Assembly: GCA_015296075.1 (NCBI GenBank)
Contig: DVDV01000281.1
Span: forward strand, 1-34,684
Direction of reading: 5' to 3'
Source: Leptolyngbyaceae cyanobacterium M33_DOE_097
Lineage (GTDB): Bacteria > Cyanobacteriota > Cyanobacteriia > Leptolyngbyales > Leptolyngbyaceae
Length of the DNA stretch: 34,684 nt
Shown here piece after piece: positions 23,405 to 31,820 of the stretch. The stretch's first letter is position 1, and the number at the start of each line of letters is the position of its first letter. The position numbers and the translations under genes are program-made. The notes beneath the pieces are model-generated. The model did not search any database. It had not been told where the DNA came from and saw only the letters and a list, made by a program, of their open reading frames with translations.

Positions 23405-24532
23405 GTGTCAATTGAGGTTGTCACTGTTTTGACTCCTTCCACTCTGCAACAGCACACCAACCAGCAGGAAGCGATCGATCGCCTGCTTAACATTCAAGAG
23501 ATTTATTACGAACCAGCTACTTTAGATTCCGCTCGTGGTCAGGCCATTTTTGCCAAGTATCCCGATGCTCAGCGGATCGAGGTCGCCTCTCATTGGAATA
23601 TTCCTGAACTGCACGGCAACGAGGGAGCCGTCGAAGACTGGAATCGGATTAAACGGACTGTTCTTGTTCTCGGTGTTAAGAAGTCGTTGCAAGCCCGCCC
23701 CAACTGCCGTAGCTCTGATTTTGTAGCTCCCTCTCACGCCAACGGTTGTGCCATGGCTTGCGCTTATTGCTATGTCGCCCGTCGTAAGGGCTTTGCCAAC
23801 CCGATTACAACGTTTGTCAATATTGAACAGATCACGCGTTACCTGCAACGGCATGTCGCCAAGCAGGGCATTAAGTCTGAGCCGAACCAGGTAGACCCTC
23901 ACGCTTGGGTTTATGAAATTGGTGAGAATAGCGACTGTTCAGTCGATGCGGCTATTTGTGACAACGTTAAGGATATCATCACCCTGTTTCGTGATCTTCC
24001 TAACGCAAAGGCCACCTTTGCCACCAAGCGAGTCAACCGTGACTTGCTGACCTATGACCCCCAAGGCAAGACCCGCATTCGCTTTAGTTTGATGCCGCAG
24101 TCCAAGGCGTCTGTGATTGATATTCGCACCTCCAACATTCGCGATCGCATTGAGGCTGTGAATGACTTTGTTGAGGCGGGCTATGAGGTTCACCTCAACT
24201 TTGCCCCAGTTGTTTACTACGACGAGTGGCTGCAGGACTATGAGGAACTGTTTCAGCAAATCGATGATACGCTGTCACCCCAGGCCAAAGCTCAGTTGCA
24301 ATCTGAGGTTATCTTTCTAACTCATAATGATCGGTTGCATGAGGTGAATCTAGGCTGGCATCCGCAGGCTGAGGAATTGCTGTGGCGGCCCGACTTGCAA
24401 GAGACAAAGTATTCTCAGACGGGTGGCAAGAATGTTCGGTATAAGCGGGGCTTTAAGGGCACACTTGTAGAGGCGTTTTGTCAGCTTTTGCAAGAGCGCC
24501 TGCCGTATTGCACAATCCGCTACGCCTTCTAA
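23405..24532 (+). CDS. Radical-SAM protein of the spore photoproduct lyase family
   Basis: The 375-residue protein carries CAMACAYC (Cys115, Cys119, Cys122), the CxxxCxxC cluster motif of radical-SAM enzymes, in the setting PSHANGCAMACAYCYVARRKGF. This matches the spore photoproduct lyase (SPL) family form found in cyanobacteria and other non-spore-formers. True SPL repairs the spore-specific thymine dimer, and its relatives here have no established substrate. Bacillus SPL has a hydrogen-donor Cys about 43 residues after the last cluster Cys. I see none at that place; the nearest are Cys178 and Cys185. A different chemistry or partner is therefore possible. The start is GTG at 23405 with GAGG just upstream; length is typical. 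Confidence 0.9.
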   Translation: MSIEVVTVLTPSTLQQHTNQQEAIDRLLNIQEIYYEPATLDSARGQAIFAKYPDAQRIEVASHWNIPELHGNEGAVEDWNRIKRTVLVLGVKKSLQARPNCRSSDFVAPSHANGCAMACAYCYVARRKGFANPITTFVNIEQITRYLQRHVAKQGIKSEPNQVDPHAWVYEIGENSDCSVDAAICDNVKDIITLFRDLPNAKATFATKRVNRDLLTYDPQGKTRIRFSLMPQSKASVIDIRTSNIRDRIEAVNDFVEAGYEVHLNFAPVVYYDEWLQDYEELFQQIDDTLSPQAKAQLQSEVIFLTHNDRLHEVNLGWHPQAEELLWRPDLQETKYSQTGGKNVRYKRGFKGTLVEAFCQLLQERLPYCTIRYAF

Positions 24533-24570
24533 GGCTAACTTAATCAGTTGCGTCTGTGATTTTTAGAAAT

Positions 24571-24596
24571 AAGGGTTGGGGGCAGACCTAACCCTT
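24571..24596 (+). terminator. Hairpin after the radical-SAM gene
   Basis: AAGGGTTGGG (24571-24580) pairs with CCTAACCCTT (24587-24596), giving ten pairs including one G-T wobble and a six-base loop, 39 bp after the stop codon. There is no T run, so it is either a terminator of the T-poor kind or an mRNA 3'-end stabiliser. Confidence 0.5.
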
Positions 24597-24733
24597 TCCA
24601 TCTTGCTGCGTCATATCGCAATCCTATTTGGATTATGAGGGATTTTTTGTAGGAAAAGCCTCTTGCAACTCTCTTTCTATCTCACAACTGATTTGGAGCT
24701 GCTATCCGATAGCGGGAAAAGCTTTGAGCATTT

Positions 24734-25282
24734 TCACTTTGCCCTATATTTAATTAACAAATCATCCAATGTTTGCTTTAGTTCTTCTGTTTTTGAATAA
24801 ATGTGAGACTCAAACTTTTGAGGCCATTTTAGATCCTGAATATTTGCAACATGATCAGGTAGATTGGGATCATCTTTACGTGTGCAATACATTCCCCAGA
24901 TCGTAGCTGAAGTCATAAACTGAATGAATTCAGGTGGAAATTCGCCTCCATCCATTAGATGGGCTTTCGTTTTAAGGATCTTTGTAATTTCGTCATTCTG
25001 CTGTTTGAATAAGTCAATCACATCATGATTGACTTCTTTGATTTTTCCTTCAATCCAGAGTGGATAAATTTGAGAATTCAACTTCAAAGACGCATAGATC
25101 GGCCCATAAAATTCCTCTATCTGACGTTTCCTAAACTCTAGATCGGTCTCTGTTAAAAGCTGCTCTTTGTGTAAAGCTTTTTGCAACCCTGTTTCGATAA
25201 TCTTTTCAGCAGAAAACTTAAGAAACGTCCCTGCCCCCAACGCACTTGCTAAAAAGACCCCTAATATTTGGATTAAGTCCAT
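24734..25282 (-). CDS. Membrane-anchored helical protein, function unknown
   Basis: The 182-residue protein has an N-terminal membrane anchor (about residues 3-22, LIQILGVFLASALGAGTFLK). A charged, mostly helical cytoplasmic part follows (FRKRQIEEFYGPIYASLKLN, IDLFKQQNDEITKILK, FESHIYSKTEELKQTLDDLL). GGAGG lies nine bases before the ATG at 25280-25282. The EFYGPIYASL segment recurs in small bacterial proteins with an N-terminal anchor, but I know no function. Codon use and GC are somewhat more AT-rich than in neighbours, and it stands alone between gene-poor gaps, so recent acquisition is possible. Confidence 0.7.
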   Translation of the reverse strand: MDLIQILGVFLASALGAGTFLKFSAEKIIETGLQKALHKEQLLTETDLEFRKRQIEEFYGPIYASLKLNSQIYPLWIEGKIKEVNHDVIDLFKQQNDEITKILKTKAHLMDGGEFPPEFIQFMTSATIWGMYCTRKDDPNLPDHVANIQDLKWPQKFESHIYSKTEELKQTLDDLLIKYRAK

Positions 25283-25506
25283 CTGAAAAAGCCTCCAAAG
25301 ACCAATTGAGCATTGCCTAACTGCGTCTAATCTAAGATTCCCAGTCGGTTGACCTTGATAACCTCAATTGCCGAAGCTAAAGATTCTGAAGTCGATTTAC
25401 TTAAAGTTGTGAGGCGTGTTTCTTCCGTCAATTAAAAGGGTGCGTTGCGTTAACTCAACCTGCTGGCGTATGCTAAGCACAGCCTGAGTTTTTGAGTGCG
25501 ATCGCA

Positions 25507-25767
25507 ATGGGTAGTCAATCAACCGCTAAAACCATCTTTCTGCTTGCCTCAATGGTGGGTTGGCTTATTGTCGGTGCTTCACTGATATATCTCTTTCCTG
25601 TAATTGCTGATCGGCTGGTGTCTTCTGAAATGACCCATGCCTGGATGACAACACTCAGTCGTGGAAGCTATAACCCTATGCTGGGCTGGGTTGGGGGTGG
25701 CGTTGCGCTGGCCGTGACAGCCCTGGGGAACCTGATCTGGTATCAACGCTTTGACGGTCGGCTGTAA
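25507..25767 (+). CDS. Small two-helix membrane protein, function unknown
   Basis: The 86-residue product (ATG at 25507; an in-frame TTG at 25492 would add five residues) has two membrane helices. These lie at about residues 9-31 (FLLASMVGWLIVGASLIYLF) and 56-75 (GWVGGGVALAVTALGNLIWY), joined by a loop with SSEMTHAWMTTLSRGSYNP. The start overlaps a HIP1 core and there is no strong ribosome-binding site, so its exact start is unsure. Family not recognised. Confidence 0.6.
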   Translation: MGSQSTAKTIFLLASMVGWLIVGASLIYLFPVIADRLVSSEMTHAWMTTLSRGSYNPMLGWVGGGVALAVTALGNLIWYQRFDGRL

Positions 25768-25937
25768 GTTTTTTTTGATCAACAATCCCCATGAGTTGCA
25801 GGGATCCACTCGCTCAGTGCAAGGATGGGATCGCGACAATAACAAGCATGGTGCTCAGGTCTTACCTACAGCAGGAGGGCACTTATCCCGGCTGCGATCT
25901 AAAGTTTGAGTAGAAGGAGATTTGAGCAGGGAAAGTT

Positions 25938-26735
25938 ATGTTACACCGCACGATCGCAGAAGACCGAATTTGCATCACTCAACCAACACATGCCTGGGTT
26001 TCTGGGCAACTAGCGCAGGCATGGGGCAACGAGCAATTTGGCGCGATCGCTCCCTATCACGCGGTTTGCCTGGGTGCCGAGCAACATGACATCGGCTGGC
26101 TCCCGTGGGAAGCAGCTCCTAGCTTCAATCCTGATACTGGATATCCACACAATTTCACTGAGGTTGCGCCAGAGGCGCATACTCAACTTTGGAAAGGTGC
26201 AAAACACCTGGCTATGCCGATGGGGCGTTATGTAGCGCTGTTAGTTTCCCTGCATGGCACAGGCTTGTATGAGCGGTTTACCCACTGGAAAGAGTCACCC
26301 CACTCAACCCAACTTGTTGAAGCTTTTCTAAAACAGGAAAAAGCATTCCAACAAGAACTAATCCATCGGTTAGAGCAAGACCCTGCTTACGCCCCCTATG
26401 TGACACCAGAGGCGATCGCTCGAAATCGGCATCTGGTTGCGACTTTAGATGCATTGTCGCTGATGATTTGCATGGCAGTCACAAAGCCGCAGCAATTTGA
26501 GCAAGTGCCAACAGCAACAGGTGAAACAACCTTAACATTAGTGCCGATCGCCAATGCCCCAACTCAGTTCACGCTTGAGCCGTGGTGTTTTCAAGCCGAT
26601 CAAGTAACAGTTACATTTGAAGGGCGAATTCTCAAAGAGAAATCACCGGATGAGTTAACTATGCGCGATCGCCTTGCTACAGCTCCCTGGGTCACGCTGA
26701 CTGCTACACTGCATCCAAGCACGAGGAAAAATTAG
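25938..26735 (+). CDS. DUF3891 family protein
   Basis: The 265-residue protein matches DUF3891 by its opening (a short strand, then [16 protein letters not shown]) and the [11 protein letters not shown] motif, followed by [13 protein letters not shown] and [12 protein letters not shown]. The conserved His/Asp pairs (HAW, EQHD, LHG, LDALS) recall the metal-binding HD-domain layout, so a metal-dependent hydrolase is plausible; this is inference and no substrate is known. It is cytoplasmic. The next gene, arfB, starts four bases after its stop, so the two form an operon. Confidence 0.85.
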   Translation: MLHRTIAEDRICITQPTHAWVSGQLAQAWGNEQFGAIAPYHAVCLGAEQHDIGWLPWEAAPSFNPDTGYPHNFTEVAPEAHTQLWKGAKHLAMPMGRYVALLVSLHGTGLYERFTHWKESPHSTQLVEAFLKQEKAFQQELIHRLEQDPAYAPYVTPEAIARNRHLVATLDALSLMICMAVTKPQQFEQVPTATGETTLTLVPIANAPTQFTLEPWCFQADQVTVTFEGRILKEKSPDELTMRDRLATAPWVTLTATLHPSTRKN

Positions 26736-26739
26736 AGTC

Positions 26740-27156
26740 ATGCTGAAGATCTCAAACACGGTGACGATTCCAGAACACGAGATTGAGCTGAGTGCTGTGC
26801 GATCTCAAGGGGCAGGCGGTCAGAATGTGAATAAAGTGGCAACTGCGATTCATCTGCGGTTTGATATTCTCGCATCCTCCTTACCTGAAGCTTACAAACA
26901 GCGATTGCTCAAGCTGAGTGATCAGCGCATCACTAAAGATGGAGTGATTGTGATCAAGGCGCAAGAACATCGTAGTCAGGAACAAAATCGAGATGAAGCC
27001 CTGCAACGGTTACAAGAACTGATCAAACGGGCGATCGCTGTTCCCAAACCGCGTAAACCCAGCATCCCAACACGGAGTTCTCAGCGAAAACGGCTCGAAA
27101 GCAAGCGCCAACGAAGTCAGGTCAAATCGCTACGCGGCAAAGTTATAGAAGATTAG
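26740..27156 (+). CDS. arfB: Peptidyl-tRNA hydrolase ArfB, ribosome rescue factor
   Basis: ArfB (YaeJ/ICT1 family) enters stalled ribosomes and hydrolyses the peptidyl-tRNA. The 138-residue protein has the class I release-factor GGQ motif at residues 26-28 ([20 protein letters not shown]). It lacks a codon-recognition domain and has a strongly basic C-terminal tail (about 100-135, [20 protein letters not shown] and following) that would occupy the mRNA channel. Length is typical. ATG at 26740 follows the DUF3891 stop after four bases, so the two are very probably cotranscribed. Confidence 0.95.
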   Translation: MLKISNTVTIPEHEIELSAVRSQGAGGQNVNKVATAIHLRFDILASSLPEAYKQRLLKLSDQRITKDGVIVIKAQEHRSQEQNRDEALQRLQELIKRAIAVPKPRKPSIPTRSSQRKRLESKRQRSQVKSLRGKVIED

Positions 27157-27659
27157 CTCCATGCTCCTGTAGCAGTTCTAAAACAAATAGGATCGCTATC
27201 AGAAAAGCATCGGACAGAAAAAATGGCGCTACACAGAACAGTGGAATATCGTTAAATTTATTTCTTCATTCCAGAAATAAAGACAACCAAAGCAAGTCAA
27301 AAAGTTCAAAAAAGCAAGGTTTGATAAAGATGAGAGCATTCTCATGATTGCTTTTCTCGCCTATGCTAGCTTGGCTTGAGTTTTTAATTTAGAGTAACTT
27401 AGGTGAGTGTTTCTAGGAGTGATTTGAGTTAACTTTGATGATAACGGGTAGCGACAATAACTGGCTAGCTACCACCAGCGAACTGATGATGACAATTTTG
27501 AGCGATCGCGCTTTTGACCTTTTTTAAGGTAGCGTTCATCATAAAAGTATTCTCATTTCTAATAGTTTGTTTGCAAACTACTTTAATACTGGGTTCGACT
27601 GCTTCTTTATTCCCTATCGAAAATGCTTTGCAACCAACACTTTACTTGTTGAAACACTT
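27157..27659. other. Gene-free gap before the alpha/beta hydrolase, with inverted repeats
   Basis: These 503 bp have no supported gene. They hold a 9-bp hairpin TTTATTTCT (27257-27265) / AGAAATAAA (27273-27281), a hairpin ATGAGA (27330-27335) / TCTCAT (27340-27345), and an inverted repeat at 27563-27580 listed separately. In-frame upstream extension of the hydrolase to a TTG at 27567 is not supported by any family similarity. A promoter for the hydrolase is expected at about 27540-27600. Confidence 0.45.
27563..27580. promoter_or_regulatory. Perfect inverted repeat upstream of the hydrolase, candidate operator
   Basis: TAGTTTG (27563-27569) and CAAACTA (27574-27580) are exact reverse complements around TTTG, about 80 bp before the ATG of the alpha/beta hydrolase. 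The size and spacing suit a dimeric repressor such as the HxlR, TetR or MarR types. No such regulator gene is in the window, so this remains a candidate. Confidence 0.35.
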
Positions 27660-28340
27660 ATGAGCAAAGTTCAAAACGTCATCTTGGTTCACGGTTTTTG
27701 GGCAGATGGCTCTTGTTACAGTGAGATTGTTCCGATGCTGCTCGCAGAGGGCTATGAAGTCATTGCTGTGCAAAACCCGCTTACATCACTGGAAGACGAT
27801 GTTGCTGCAACAAAACGTGCTCTAGACCGGATCAAAGGGAAATGTATTCTGGTTGGTCATTCGTGGGGTGGTTTTGTTATCACCACAATTGGTAATGACA
27901 AACGAGTTGCTGGTTTGGTCTATATTGCGGCGCTTGCTCCTGATATTGGTGAATCAATGATTGATTTGATGAGCAAACATGGCTCCCCTTCACCCCATTT
28001 TCAAGAGCAAAATGGTTTTGTTTGGATTTCTAAAGAGGGAGTTGACGAAGTTTTGGCAAGTGATCTCTCAGAAGCAAGAAGGGCATTGATCCATGTGACT
28101 CAAACAACGCCATCCACATCATTAACGGAAGTAAAAGCAAGTTCGCCTGCTTGGAGAAGTAAACCAAGCTGGTATATCTTAACGACAAGCGATAAGGCTG
28201 TTCCGCTAGATTTACAACGTGACATGTCTCAACGAATGAATGCAAAAACCGTGACTGTGGACTCAAGCCATTTTCCTATGATTTCGCATCCGAAAGAAGT
28301 TCTAGAAATTATCAGGGAAGCGACAATAAGTAGTCAATGA
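27660..28340 (+). CDS. Alpha/beta hydrolase
   Basis: The 226-residue protein is a compact alpha/beta-hydrolase of the esterase / hydroxynitrile-lyase-like type. It opens NVILVHGFWADGSCYSEIVP and has the nucleophile Ser68 in VGHSWGG, probable Asp178 in TTSDKAVP and His204 in DSSHFPM. There is no signal peptide, so it is cytoplasmic. The start is the ATG at 27660, giving the usual position for the first strand; it lacks a clear Shine-Dalgarno. It stands alone, with a gap on both sides, and a candidate operator lies upstream. The natural substrate cannot be read from the sequence. Confidence 0.9.
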   Translation: MSKVQNVILVHGFWADGSCYSEIVPMLLAEGYEVIAVQNPLTSLEDDVAATKRALDRIKGKCILVGHSWGGFVITTIGNDKRVAGLVYIAALAPDIGESMIDLMSKHGSPSPHFQEQNGFVWISKEGVDEVLASDLSEARRALIHVTQTTPSTSLTEVKASSPAWRSKPSWYILTTSDKAVPLDLQRDMSQRMNAKTVTVDSSHFPMISHPKEVLEIIREATISSQ

Positions 28341-28558
28341 AAATACAGTTGAATAATGCTGGTACCGCGGATTGAACAGAACTGGCAGTGTCGCTTTTTT
28401 GGCAACTATTGACCAGAAGCGTTATTCGTCATTCTTTCAATACACAAGTCGCTTAGCTTAAATCTTTCTTCTACTTTGTATCAATCATCCATCTTTAGGA
28501 ATAGGTATTTATCGGCTAAGTCTGATTTACTCTCGGTTAGGTAACTAAACACATTGCT

Positions 28559-29404
28559 ATGCCGCCCGAAATCGTTCATACACCTGATAGTTTGTTGCGT
28601 CGTCCTCGATTTTTGTTCTGGACAATGTGGCAAGACTTACTTGCTGCGCGCGAGTTAGCTTGGCGACTGATGGTGCGTGATATTAGCGCTCAATATCGAC
28701 AAGCGTTATTGGGTATCGCCTGGGCTTTTATTCCACCGATCGCGACAGCTATTGGCTTTACCCTCGCTAAAGATGCCAACGTGTTTACCGTGGGTGAGAC
28801 AGCGATTCCTTACCCTGCCTATGTGATGTTCAACATGACGCTGTGGCAAACCTTTGCCGATGCGGCGACAGGGCCAGTGCAGGCGGTGATGCAGGCAAAA
28901 CCGATGCTGGCACGGGTCAACTTTCCGAGAGAGGCGATCGTTCTGGCAAAACTCGGTGAGGTCGGCTTTAATTTCTTGATTAAGCTCATTCTCATCATTG
29001 GTTTGTTTCTTTATTTTCGGGTGCCGCTGAGCTGGACGGTGATTCTGGCTCCGGTCGCGCTGATTCACCTGATCCTGTTAGGAACTTTAGTGGGAGTGTT
29101 ACTCGCACCCATTGGTGTGTTGTACCAGGATGTGTTCAAAGGGTTGAACATGATCATGGGTTTTTGGCTCTTTCTCACGCCAGTCATTTATCCGGTGCCG
29201 ACTCAAGGCGTATTTGGCGCATTGGTGGCATGGAACCCCGTTACACCGTTGCTCGTCACGATTCGAGAGCTGGCAACAACGGGGGTGCTGACGAATGCAG
29301 TTGGTTTTTGGGTGGTGAGTCTCTGCACCTTCGTCGGACTATTGCTGACATGGATTGGTTTTCGAATTGCGATGCCGTATGTGGTTGAGAGGGTAACGTC
29401 GTAG
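28559..29404 (+). CDS. Polysaccharide ABC exporter permease (Wzm-like)
   Basis: The 281-residue ABC-2 permease is of the O-antigen/teichoic-acid/capsule exporter type. It has the characteristic cytoplasmic opening ELAWRLMVRDISAQYRQALLGIAWAF and six hydrophobic helices. The QAKPMLARVNFPREAI loop after helix two and the late PVIYPVPTQG segment are typical. It works with the ATPase encoded one base downstream to move lipid-linked glycans or glycoconjugates across the inner membrane. The start is ATG at 28559, with only a weak ribosome-binding site. Confidence 0.92.
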   Translation: MPPEIVHTPDSLLRRPRFLFWTMWQDLLAARELAWRLMVRDISAQYRQALLGIAWAFIPPIATAIGFTLAKDANVFTVGETAIPYPAYVMFNMTLWQTFADAATGPVQAVMQAKPMLARVNFPREAIVLAKLGEVGFNFLIKLILIIGLFLYFRVPLSWTVILAPVALIHLILLGTLVGVLLAPIGVLYQDVFKGLNMIMGFWLFLTPVIYPVPTQGVFGALVAWNPVTPLLVTIRELATTGVLTNAVGFWVVSLCTFVGLLLTWIGFRIAMPYVVERVTS

Positions 29405-29405
29405 A

Positions 29406-30716
29406 ATGCTGCTGAATACTCAACAACAATCAATGACAGCTGATTTACCTGAAAGTCAGCCCGTCCTCTCGGTTGAAGGCGTGTCAAAAAAGTTTTGTCG
29501 TGACCTGAAGCGATCGCTGTTTTATGGCGTGCAAGATATTGCAGCCGATCTGACAGGTGGTAGACGACACAGCGATCGCCTGCGGTCGAGAGAGTTTTGG
29601 GCACTCCAGGCGGTCAGCTTTCAACTGCATCGAGGGCAAGCGGTCGGCCTGGTTGGTAGCAATGGCGCTGGCAAAAGTACCCTGCTGCGAATCATCAGTG
29701 GCTTAATCAAGCCGGACACTGGAAAAGTGCGAATTCGGGGTCGCCTCGCCCCACTGATTGCGCTGGGTGCAGGCTTTAACCCCATTCTTACAGGGCGGGA
29801 AAATATCTTTGCGAATATGTCGATCTTAGGGTTAAGCACCCGTCAAATTAAGCAGTGCTTTCAAGAAGTGGTGGAGTTTGCCGAAATCGAATCGGCGATC
29901 GATGCCCCTGTACAGACCTACAGCTCTGGCATGGCGGCACGTCTGGGCTTTGCCTGTGCGATTTACACCGAACCTGAAATTCTGCTGATTGATGAAGTGC
30001 TGGCTGTGGGTGATGCCCGGTTTAAGGCAAAATGCTATCGCCGACTTTACGAACTGCGCCAAAAAGGCGTCGCATTTATTCTGGTTAACCACAACTCTCA
30101 GGCCATTCTCAATATCTGTGATACGGCGCTTTACCTGTCTGGCGGCAGTCTGGTCGCTCAGGGCGACGTTAACCAGGTCATTGACCGCTATGAGTCAGAC
30201 TTGTTCTTAACTGGAACTGAACGCGCTGAAAATCGCCTTACTTTTCCGGCTAAGTCGCCGCAAGAAAGCACCGGAATGGATATCCGCGCGCTATTTTTTC
30301 GGGATGCCCAAGGGGAGTCAACTCAGACGTTGCTCACAGGTGAGCCATTGAGCTTTTGCCTGAGTTGCGAGTCGCACAACAGCCACAACGGTGTCACATT
30401 TGATATTCGAATTGTCAAAATCGGTGGAGAAGACAGCGTTGGGAATATTCTGACAATTAGAGGTCAAAACGATAATGCGTTTTTCCAAGTCACTCCTGGC
30501 TTATCTGAGTTGCGCTTGAACTTTCCCTACTTGGGTCTGGCACCTGGCAACTACTCTGCTCAGGTTCGGCTCAGAAAAGATTCCATCTATACATTCGATA
30601 TGGTGGAATCCTTCCGATTTACCGTTCTTGCCGATCGCGATGTCAACAAATGTCAGTTCTACCAGCCACGCAGTTGGAGTCTGGTGACTGAGACTCAGCC
30701 TATGCTTGAGAGTTAA
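29406..30716 (+). CDS. Polysaccharide ABC exporter ATPase with C-terminal substrate-recognition domain (Wzt-like)
   Basis: The 436-residue protein has an ABC ATPase domain: Walker A GSNGAGKS at residues 84-91, signature YSSGM at 172-176, Walker B LLIDEVLA at 193-200, and switch His229. It then has a C-terminal beta-rich domain from about residue 275 (MDIRALFFRDAQGE through NYSAQVRLRKDSIYTFD). This is the layout of Wzt proteins, whose tail domain reads the terminal cap of the glycan to be exported. Such a tail implies a specific, possibly capped glycan substrate. Start ATG at 29406, one base after the permease stop. It is followed by the glycosyltransferase 28 bp later, so the three are probably one operon. 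Confidence 0.93.
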   Translation: MLLNTQQQSMTADLPESQPVLSVEGVSKKFCRDLKRSLFYGVQDIAADLTGGRRHSDRLRSREFWALQAVSFQLHRGQAVGLVGSNGAGKSTLLRIISGLIKPDTGKVRIRGRLAPLIALGAGFNPILTGRENIFANMSILGLSTRQIKQCFQEVVEFAEIESAIDAPVQTYSSGMAARLGFACAIYTEPEILLIDEVLAVGDARFKAKCYRRLYELRQKGVAFILVNHNSQAILNICDTALYLSGGSLVAQGDVNQVIDRYESDLFLTGTERAENRLTFPAKSPQESTGMDIRALFFRDAQGESTQTLLTGEPLSFCLSCESHNSHNGVTFDIRIVKIGGEDSVGNILTIRGQNDNAFFQVTPGLSELRLNFPYLGLAPGNYSAQVRLRKDSIYTFDMVESFRFTVLADRDVNKCQFYQPRSWSLVTETQPMLES

Positions 30717-30744
30717 ACCCTAACCTGCCCACACCTTTGTGAAG

Positions 30745-31632
30745 ATGTCTAACCCTCAACTCAGCATTATTATTCCAACGCACAATCGTCCGCATCTGCT
30801 ACCTCTGGCAGTGCAAAGTGCCTTAAACCAGACCTTTCAAGATCTGGAAGTGGTGGTTGTCGATGACGCTTCGCGTAAACCTGTCAGCTTGCCTGAAGAC
30901 TCGCGTGTACGAGTCATTCGCTTAGAGCAGGGAGTCGGCGGAGCCGGGGCACGCAATGTCGGAACTACAGCGGCGCGTGGACGTTGGGTGACGTATCTGG
31001 ATGATGATGATCGGCTCTTGCCCAACATGGCTGAGCTTTCCCTGTCGGCACTCACAGCGGCAGATGTAGAACCCCCAGTGGGTATGCTTTCGGGATTGCA
31101 AAAAGTCAATCAACAGGGCGAAGTTCTGACCACTCGACTTCCACCCACCCTTTCACCCAAAGGTAGCCATTTCTTTTTAGAAATTCCAGAACCGGGACGT
31201 TCCTACCACACAAAACAAACGCTGGTTGTCGAGCGTGATGTCGTGCTAAAAATTGGTGGTTGGGATGAAACCTTTCGATCGCGAGTTCACTCCGAATTCT
31301 TTTTGCGGCTCAATCCTGCCTGTACTCTGATGGGTCTACCCACCGTGACTTATCAGCTCTTATCCCATAGCGGCACTCGTGTCTCAGGCAATCCAGCGTT
31401 ACGCCAAGAAAGCTTTAACCGTCTGATCCAAAAACACTGGCAGGCTTTTGCGGCTCATCCCAAAATGTTTGCTGAGTTTGTCTATCAGCATGCGTTAACC
31501 TCCTATCAGTTGGAACAAAACAAAGCCGCTCTGACTCACCTGCTCTGGGCATTAAGACTTTGCCCAACTCACATTTCCGGGGTGCTGTTTTGGTCAGTCC
31601 TTTCTCGTTTGGGAGTCGCACAAAAAGCTTAA
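30745..31632 (+). CDS. Family 2 glycosyltransferase
   Basis: The 295-residue GT-A fold enzyme has SIIIPTHNRPHLLPLAVQSA at the N-terminus, Asp40-Asp41 in VVVVDDASRK, GGAGARNVG, and the metal-binding DDDD (86-89) in YLDDDDRLLP. A C-terminal helical part (about 225-295) has no clear membrane helix, so it is probably peripheral. I use the ATG at 30745; a GTG at 30739 is two codons upstream in frame. It follows the Wzm/Wzt-type genes and probably adds a sugar to the exported glycan. Donor and acceptor are not known. Confidence 0.9.
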   Translation: MSNPQLSIIIPTHNRPHLLPLAVQSALNQTFQDLEVVVVDDASRKPVSLPEDSRVRVIRLEQGVGGAGARNVGTTAARGRWVTYLDDDDRLLPNMAELSLSALTAADVEPPVGMLSGLQKVNQQGEVLTTRLPPTLSPKGSHFFLEIPEPGRSYHTKQTLVVERDVVLKIGGWDETFRSRVHSEFFLRLNPACTLMGLPTVTYQLLSHSGTRVSGNPALRQESFNRLIQKHWQAFAAHPKMFAEFVYQHALTSYQLEQNKAALTHLLWALRLCPTHISGVLFWSVLSRLGVAQKA

Positions 31633-31820
31633 TTTCAGATGATTGAAAGAAAGCCATGAATAGAGTAAATGAACCTCAAGCCAGATTTAGAAGTGTCACT
31701 CTGAAGTATCATTTTCTCCTCTATCAGACCCTAAAAGAGTAGAAAGCATATTTTCTAGTTATTCATTGGCCTGCAAAAGAAATTGATAGTTTCATTGATC
31801 AAATATTAGACGGAGGTTAC

